Shown here: positions 57,354-64,000 of the stretch, piece by piece
Layout of the letters: every line of letters begins with the position of its first letter
Position numbering within the stretch: the first letter of the stretch is position 1
NCBI GenBank assembly: GCA_002335605.1
Contig: BEDY01000002.1
Coordinates: 1,984,001-2,048,000 of the forward strand
Origin: Prillingera fragicola
Taxonomy: Eukaryota > Basidiomycota > Tremellomycetes > Trichosporonales > Trichosporonaceae
Length of the DNA: 64,000 nt
Direction: 5' to 3'
Notes under the pieces: generated by a model
Seen by the model: only the letters and a program-made list of their open reading frames with translations
Told to the model about the DNA's origin: nothing
Database searches by the model: none
Program-made: the position numbers and the translations under genes

Positions 57354-59572
57354 GGAAGAAGGACGCGCGACAATATTCTAAAGTTTGGCTACACCTGTCA
57401 GTCACTACAATAGCACGTCGGCGCTGGGGGACTCACAAAGAGACATTTACACCGCCAAAGGGGCGCGGAGGGGAATTGGTGCAGAGTGAGACCGGACTGA
57501 CGGAAGATTTGATGCGCGAGTTCGGAACGGCCACCGGACGGCGTGGAGAATCGCAGTCGCCTCCTTTGGGAGTTGAGAGGGGTGCGGGGTGGGAGGAGTG
57601 GTGAGTGAGGGTGAGAGGTGAGTGGAGGGGAGATGACAGTGGACGTCGGTGTGTTGATGAGAGCAAGAGGTGGTTTCGGCGGGAAGGGGTATGCAGCGGC
57701 GCGCACCCAGGCGGATGACGCGCCGCCGTCTCTTTATTGGGTGCGCCGTTTAATGCCGACCAGCTCTGGTGGCCCACACTTGACAGGCTGTTTGCAGGAC
57801 ATTGGGATTCATATGCATGCATGCTACAGATACATACGCGAAGAGTGCTGGCTCATATCAATGCATGGGCGTGGAGTAAGCCCAGTGGCCAGTGGTTGTT
57901 ACTTGAATGGCAGAAGACGAAGCCCGCTAACCACGGCTACGGTGAGTAAGGGTACCAGGGGCCTAAACGGTGTGCACGCCGGAACCTGCGACATGTCCCT
58001 TAACGCAATCGGCCAATTGGCGGAGCCTCAGGCCTCCCTCAACCGTCCATTCGCCTGTATGCATTAGAGTGACTACTGCCTCTCAAGCCTGTCTTGCTTG
58101 CCAGGTTGCCAGCAAGTGCAGGCAGTTTGGGCGTCCAGAAGCACATATTGCCAATGAGAGTCTTCCATCATTGCGCTTGCACCCGTGCTCCGAGGACACG
58201 GGACGACCAGCGAGTGACACGATGGGCATGCCATGATTCCTTCTCCGAGTCTTCCGAGCTTCCCAGGGTGGACAACCTCCGTAAAGCGCGAGGACACAGT
58301 GCGGTGGATGAGCTGGTTATGCAATTTATGCGCTTGGACGCTGTCAGTCCACCGATTTGGCCGGTGCTATGGCTGTGGCGCTTGCGGTGTCGTTCCGCCG
58401 TCGTAGCTCAAGCTGGTCCGGGCTATCATAAGATACTGCAAGGCGCGATGCCATGCAGTTTGGCATGATGTTAGGCAGCATCAGTTCACCCAGTCCTGCG
58501 GTCCTGGCAGTGCGGCGAGTGTAAGCAGGGACAGTTCACCTCGCGGACAGTGGGACTCCCATTCGTACGCCGCCCAGAAGCAACCATTACAGACCATGTT
58601 ACTGTGCTGGTATACCAGAATTGACGTGTAAAGCATGTCGTGGAGGAATGTTCAGGTGGCCCGGCAGTTGTGAGTTCGTTTTTGGCGACTTGCTCAAACG
58701 TGCTTGCTCTGGCAGACTGCTGGTCTCAACACCGTGTGGAAAGTAAGAGAGATGCTAGGTACTAGGACTGATTGCGCAGTACGGTACGCTTCATGGTGAA
58801 AGGTCATATCCTTCAGCCAAGGTGCGTGAACTTGGGTGGCAAATGGTCACAGACGGAATCAATTATCGGCTTTTGCGCAAATGTCGGTGTTAGGACATAA
58901 GAAAAAGTGACCCTGAAGTCTCCGTCGCAGCTCAGGGTTCCTGGCTGGCAGTGGATGCTCGCTGGTAGAGTGTACTGGGTGCGACATCTTGGAAGTCATC
59001 CATCAAGCCAGTGGCAGCACAAAAAAGCAAGGTGAGTGCATCGACAGCGACCGGCATGGCGTGCGATACGACAACGGGCAACGTATCGGCAACGGACACC
59101 GACTAGCTTGAATCCGGAGACGACGTTGTGGACCTAGGAGACGACAAGTCTGCGCCGAGGAACATCACGAGAGGTCGCAGCGGTGGGGGACATGTCGCAA
59201 GATCAGAGTGATGGCCAGCAATGTGTTGCTCCACTGGCGACTATCTCGTGGATATGGGAGGACGCCATGGGCCGCAGGAGGTTGTTGGGAGGCAGCGCGA
59301 TGGCCGGTTGTTGGGCAGAAAGTTTTGGACCCAGTGTCCAAGAGTTTGTGCGCAGCACACTACAGCCTATTCCGTCGTTCCACGCATATCACTCGGCGTG
59401 CGCTGCGGTATGGAAGTACCCCACGATCGTGACGACGTCGACGACGCCGGCTTCTTGTTCGTTTCGACATGCAATCCGACCGAAACATCGACCGCTTGCC
59501 CGTTCGCCTAGTCGTCTGCCATGCCGCGCGCACCTGTCCACCATCCCTTTGCCTTGCTAACTGTCTCTCAGT
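57354..59572. promoter_or_regulatory. 2.2-kb divergent spacer between SAL1 and RPL15
   Basis: Holds the SAL1 promoter on the minus strand and the RPL15 promoter and leader on the plus strand. A likely 5' UTR intron of RPL15 ends GCTAACTGTCTCTCAG at 59570, one base or two before the ATG. No tRNA, snoRNA or protein gene could be supported in the remaining sequence. Confidence 0.4.
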
Positions 59573-60065
59573 ATGGGTGCCTACGCGTATTTGACCGAGC
59601 TCTACACCAAGAAGCAGTCGGGTACGTTTTGAAATATTTTGGATCCACAGAACTTGTGCTAACCTTCTACCAGACGTTCTCCAGTTCGTCTCGCGTGTCC
59701 GCTGCTGGGAGTACCGCCAGCTCGCGGTCATCCACCGCGCCTCGCGTCCCTCGCGCCCCGACAAGGCTCGCCGCCTCGGATACAAGGCCAAGCAGGGCTA
59801 CGTCATCTACCGCGTCCGTGTCCGCCGTGGTAACCGCAAAAAGCCCGCTCCCAAGGGTGCCACCTACGGTAAGCCCGTCCGCCAGGGTGTCAACCACCTC
59901 AAGTACCAGCGTGGCCTCAAGGCCACCGCTGAGGAGCGTGTCGGCCGTCGCTGCGGTAACCTCCGTGTCCTGAACTCGTACCCCGTCGACGCCGACGGCA
60001 TGTTCAAGTTCTACGAGGTTATCCTTGTCGACCCCAACCACAAGGCTATCCGCCGCGACCCCCGC

Positions 60066-60100
<35 letters not shown>

Positions 60101-60110
60101 CGAGTGCCGC

Positions 60111-60142
<32 letters not shown>

Positions 60143-60230
60143 CCTTGGCAAGGGCTCGAAGTTCAACCACACCCCCGCTCGTGCCACCTGGCGCAAGCAC
60201 AACACCCTCTCGCTCCGCCGTTACCGTTAA
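59573..60230 (+). CDS. RPL15: 60S ribosomal protein L15
   Basis: Large-subunit protein eL15. Exons 59573-59621 and 59674-60230 give 201 residues, close to the family length of about 204. Starts [17 protein letters not shown] and runs [53 protein letters not shown], ending [11 protein letters not shown]. Codons are strongly C-ending, as expected for a highly expressed gene. A polypyrimidine-CAG sequence directly before the ATG suggests a leader intron. It is followed on the same strand by LAS1 and RPL12. Confidence 0.97.
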
Positions 60231-60785
60231 AGCGTCTAAGTTGCCGACGGCGCCTGCGGCCGGAGGTAGATGGACAGCGCTTTTGCTACATGGGGCAGTG
60301 GGTTGTGACCGTACGCGGTCAGGATGGGGATGCATTGTGTACTACCCTGAAGCTTGGCTTGTTGCGTTGCAGTTGCAGTTGATACTAACAAGGTGCATCG
60401 CAGGCTGAGGCAAGGACTGGAGATCGTGGAGAAGCTCTCGTTGGACACACGAGCCAGTTCTCATGATGAGATTGTGAGGGTGCATTGTGCAGGTCCATGG
60501 ACGAAGACTCTCGTCTGGTCGCATTGCGCGACAAACCAGCTCCTTGAGACCAATCTTGTGACATTACGCGCATGCCAACGTTCTGCAGTAGGGAAGATCA
60601 TCAGATTAAGCAGAGCCAGGCATAGAGCATACAGCGTTAAGCCGGGACATCAGTTGCTGCCCAGAACTGCCAAAGATATTTTGCAGATATGCGACCAGTT
60701 GGCCCGCCAGGCACGATCCATCAACTTTCAGAATTCCGTCACTCAACGTCCTCCACTCCACCCACAGTAACATAAACAACTCACC
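60231..60785 (+). promoter_or_regulatory. Spacer between RPL15 and LAS1
   Basis: About 555 bp, tandem orientation. An ATGATGA near 60463 resembles a C box but no partner D box fits, so no snoRNA is called. The 50 bases before the LAS1 ATG are pyrimidine- and A-rich, as in a leader. Confidence 0.4.
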
Positions 60786-62341
60786 ATGCGTCCTCCCCGC
60801 CGCGTGCCCTGGGCCACCAAGGCTGAGCTCGCAGAGCTCTATGACATGATCTTTGCGCCTGGATCGTCAAACACTACCCGCCGTGCCGCCATTTCCTGGG
60901 TAAGTGCTCTTGCTCACTATGTGTGTGTTTGCCGCTGACGGTGCAGATGAGCATCTACATCTCGTCGCCGTCATGCCCGGCGTTTTTGCATCTCCTGCAT
61001 ACCCTTGTTGGAGCTATGCTTCTTCCCTATCCGCCTCCTTCCGCTCAGGAGGCGAGCGTGACTCGCATGACCTACGCCATGGCCATTGTTCGTTTTGTGA
61101 ACGGCATGGTCGACCCAATGCAGACTGGTAAGTGCACGAGCAACTGCTTAGACAGGCCATGGACTGATAATCAGGCCCATACGCTCGCCCCATCTCTCAT
61201 CTTGCAGCAACCCTCGGTCTGCCACCATCGCTGGTTGCACTGCGTCACCGCGCAACCCACGAGGACCTCCCTCCACTGACGCTCCTCCGCCACGCCCTCG
61301 AGCAGGCAACCGACTATGTGCAGCACCACTCGTTCCTTCCTCTTCTTGCTTCCTCTTCGGCCGCAGCTGGTGCGGGCTGGAACAACCGGGCGCGCGTCGA
61401 GGCGCTCGTTGGACGCTGGAAGAAGATTGTCAAGACCCGCGTGCGTGCGCGCGACGTCACCAATGAGAGCGAGAGCGGACAGGCCCTCCGTCGCTTGAAG
61501 CGGGATATTGAGGCTGAGAACGTCGAGGATCTTGTCGAGGCGGTTGTGCGCGTCGGGCTTGTGCCCGTTAGCCACAAGTAAGTGTGATGGCCAATCGGCG
61601 CTGACGCTGCAGGAAGCGGCCCAACAAGCGCGCAACAGAGCCTACGAAAGAGTTGCTCCAGATCTGGACTCCTCTGCTGTCGCACATCGCCGCCACACAC
61701 CCTGCTGCAGGTGGCGCCCTCGCCGAGTGCCTCACGTCGGTACTGCTCGACACGGCCCCGCGGTTCAATGAGCCTGCACCTGACGCTGCCAACGCTGACG
61801 AGATGAGGCGCGAGTTGTTGTCCTACCGTTGGGCATTGGGTACATGGCTTATCTGGCTGTGGGAAAACGATGACCCCGCGATGGCTGTTTCGGAGGACGA
61901 GCGTCTGGGTGTTCTGCGCCGCTTCGCGCGCGAGCTTGTTCACGACGACATCATGTGAGTTGCTACTCGTCGGGATCATGCTGACAACACAGTCTGCGTC
62001 GCATCTACGGAATGATCAGTGACGGGAAAGGTCTTAGTGCCGAGGACCTTGACAAGCTTCTTGTTACTGAGAAATCGAAGAAGAAGGACGAGGATGAGCT
62101 TGTTGGGTTCGAGGTTGATGAGGCCCCACAGGAACAGGTAGATGTGGAGGCCGTTTTGGGCACCATGGAGGCGAACTTGAGGAGTTTGGAGCAGAAGGTG
62201 AGTTTTTGTTATGGGTGCCGTGCTGATGCCCAGCTCGCGTCTCACACTGCGGACGTGGTCATGGAGGAGGATGGGGAGCGGGTCGAGGGCTGGCACAAGG
62301 CAGAGGCTTGGGTGCCGTGCCCCATTGGAGTCTGGGCATAG
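60786..62341 (+). CDS. LAS1: Las1, ITS2 pre-rRNA endonuclease
   Basis: HEPN-domain RNase that cuts ITS2 together with the kinase Grc3 during 60S maturation. Exons are 60786-60899, 60947-61127, 61175-61577, 61613-61954, 61993-62197 and 62234-62341, giving 450 residues. Opens MRPPRRVPWATKAELAELYD; then MTYAMAIVRFVNGMVDPMQTG, and GPYARPISHLAATLGLPPSL leading to LRHRATHEDLPPL. The catalytic R-x4-H motif is RHRATH (Arg122, His127). The C-terminus GWHKAEAWVPCPIGVW is the conserved tail that contacts Grc3. A second acceptor at 61207, 33 nt downstream, would remove 11 residues of GxYAR-type conserved sequence, so the first acceptor is preferred. The last intron (36 nt) is stop-free and a multiple of three. 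Confidence 0.92.
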
Positions 62342-62740
62342 GATGTGGTTGCATAGCGTATATCTAGCATGACGTATCAAGATGGATCATTATGCCACAA
62401 CGCCTCCACGATGGCTGCCTAGGATCTACAAATGCTCGAGAGTCAGCATGCTGAATCCGAAGGCATACATGGACAAGTCGTGGCCACTGAACACTCATTT
62501 TCGCCAGATCGTAATTTTCGCTTAACTAAAGTCCGAACATTAAGGCACAGTGATGTCCCCTCACCCAGCGGAGCCCTGCTTATGCCTCGCGCAATATCCC
62601 CGCCAATTGCCGAATTTGGCTCGCTGCAGTTTCGCTGGCTGGCTGCCGTGGGCTGGGTGGGTGCAGCTGCCGCGAGCTCGACGACATCTTGATACTCCTC
62701 AGTGGTCGTTGCCCTTACTCCACCCCCAAAACTAGTCAAA
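62342..62740 (+). promoter_or_regulatory. Promoter region of RPL12
   Basis: About 400 bp between LAS1 and RPL12. The stretch near 62512-62545 is AT-rich (CGTAATTTTCGCTTAACTAA) and could be the core promoter zone or the LAS1 3' end. A CTCCTCAG sequence near 62695-62702 could close a leader intron. Confidence 0.4.
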
Positions 62741-63807
62741 ATGCCTCCCAAGTTCGACCCCAGCGAGGTTAAGGTGCGTACCACCACTGCAGGAGCACCC
62801 ACCGCCGCGCGTTCGAGCGGTCTCTATGGCGTCAATGCCGCCTCGGAGACGCAGTTGGACGTGCAGGCGCGGCTGCTCAAGTGGAAGATTTGTTGGGTGA
62901 CTTGAAGCTGACCTAGTGTTCTCCTGCGACTCATTCAACTCCTACGCGATTCCCTCCCGTGCTCCCGTGCTCTCTCCTCGCGATTTGAACCTCTCCCGTG
63001 CACTCGCTTGCTCTCTGCGCGCTCCAACAGATCATCTACCTCCGTGCCACCGGTGGTGAGGTTGGTGCCTCGTCGGCGCTTGCCCCCAAGATCGGTCCCC
63101 TTGGTCTTGTGAGTCGCACGCCAGCCGTGGTCTAGAAGGTGCAGAGGAACTAGGATTGGAGGAGCTCGAAGGACCACGGCTTGGATTGAAGCTCTGCCGA
63201 GCTAGTCGTAAATTATCGCTTACACTTCTCAGTCGCCCAAGAAGATCGGAGAGGACATCGCCAAGGCGACTGGCGACTGGAAGGGTCTCCGTGTGACCGT
63301 CCAGCTCACCATCCAGAACCGTCAGGCCACCGTCTCGGTCGTTCCCTCGGCTTCGTCGCTCGTCATCAAGGCTCTTAAGGAGCCCGTCCGTGACCGCAAA
63401 AAGGAGAAGAACATCCAGCACTCGGGCAACGTTGCTCTTGACGAGATCTACAACGTGAGCCGCATACGACGGCGGCGCAGGAGGGTGGAAATGGAATGGA
63501 ATGGGTTCGAGTTGGGAGAAAATCGCGGCAGACCAGTGCGCAAATGCAGTCGCTGCTCTGCCGTCTCTCCGATTTACCTGTGACATCCACCTTCCACCAT
63601 CTGCGTCTCCCAAGCCCAGAACTGTGTCGCTGACTATTCTAGATTGCTCGCCAGATGTCCCACAAGTCGATGGCCAAGGACCTTGCCGGTGGTGTCAAGG
63701 AGATCCTCGGCACTGCCCAGTCGGTCGGCTGCACCGTCGACGGCCGCCCCCCTCACGACGTCATTGAGGCCATTGACGCCGGTGAGATCGTCGTCCCCGA
63801 CGAGTAA
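62741..63807 (+). CDS. RPL12: 60S ribosomal protein L12
   Basis: Large-subunit protein uL11, part of the GTPase-associated centre at the stalk base. Exons are 62741-62773, 63031-63108, 63233-63454 and 63643-63807, giving 165 residues, the exact family length. Reads [50 protein letters not shown], then [33 protein letters not shown] and ends [10 protein letters not shown]. Introns of 257, 124 and 188 nt are much longer than those of neighbouring genes, as is common in ribosomal protein genes. None contains recognisable snoRNA boxes. Confidence 0.97.
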
Positions 63808-64000
63808 ACCATTCGTTACTCGGCGGAGTGGGATGGCTTGTACGGTAGTTGGGCATGCATGAGGCTTCTCTACCTAGCAGCGGAGTTGGGCTTTGGAAGC
63901 GTGGAGCAGATTGGTTGGGAGAAGAGGCTTTCCCAAGAGTCTTGAGGCTTGAGGCGAGGCAGGTTGCACGGAGAGAGACATCAGAGAGGACAGTTGAGCA

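Noticed and set aside
60455..60560. C-box-like ATGATGA after RPL15, possible C/D snoRNA
   Set aside because: No suitable D box (CTGA) or terminal stem at the expected distance.
62774..63030. Long RPL12 intron as a snoRNA host
   Set aside because: No C/D or H/ACA boxes visible in this or the other RPL12 introns.

Overview
The window is GC-rich nuclear DNA from a fungus. Genes are closely packed and interrupted by many very short introns (36 to about 60 nt) that begin GTGAGT or GTAAGT, carry a CTGAC or CTAAC branch site 10-20 nt before the acceptor, and end in CAG or TAG. Together with the gene set (fungal complex I 21 kDa-type subunit, Pho80-type cyclin, SH3-containing Cdc25 RasGEF, EF-hand MscS channel, fungal Nha1-type antiporter) this points to a basidiomycete, most likely a tremellomycete yeast of the Trichosporonales/Cryptococcus kind. 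The lineage is inferred from gene structure, not from a database search. No mobile element, virus, CRISPR array or rRNA gene was seen.

Layout, left to right. 1-1661 (-): beta-tubulin, cut by the window edge. 2034-3675 (+): ORC5. 3755-5593 (-): Na+/H+ antiporter. 6199-9187 (+): VPS35. 9365-11043 (-): ankyrin protein. 11388-12986 (+): PEX13. 13889-16920 (-): EF-hand MscS channel. 17782-22240 (-): CDC25 RasGEF. 24081-24959 (+): complex I 21 kDa subunit, with two micro-exons. 27057-29792 (+): unknown coiled-coil protein with a C-terminal membrane segment. 30084-32129 (-): T5orf172/DUF1766 protein. 32960-34238 (+): eIF5. 34418-35285 (+): METTL26/DUF938 protein. 35778-37276 (+): Pho80-type cyclin. 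38870-41460 (+): APC amino-acid permease. 41871-43520 (+): unknown protein. 44365-44473 (-): intron-containing tRNA-Pro(CGG). 45290-45959 (+): small unknown protein. 46341-49396 (+): Bur1/CDK9-type kinase. 50998-52424 (+): single-pass membrane protein with a Ser/Thr/Pro-rich ectodomain. 53238-54965 (-): RING/RS-rich protein. 55386-57353 (-): Ca2+-regulated mitochondrial carrier. 59573-60230, 60786-62341 and 62741-63807 (+): RPL15, LAS1 and RPL12.

This is ordinary housekeeping chromosome rather than an accessory island, and no new multi-gene system is apparent. The points of interest are in gene structure and regulation: a beta-tubulin start codon that appears to be split by an intron, an ORC5 without recognisable Walker A or B residues, a DUF938 protein without the SAM-binding glycine motif, a long nearly AUG-free eIF5 leader with one weak-context uORF, a Met-Ala-stop uORF in front of the permease, five introns that are multiples of three and free of stops, and a run of three genes that all serve the 60S subunit. 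Exon borders were read by eye from splice signals, reading-frame continuity and similarity to known families; they are predictions.
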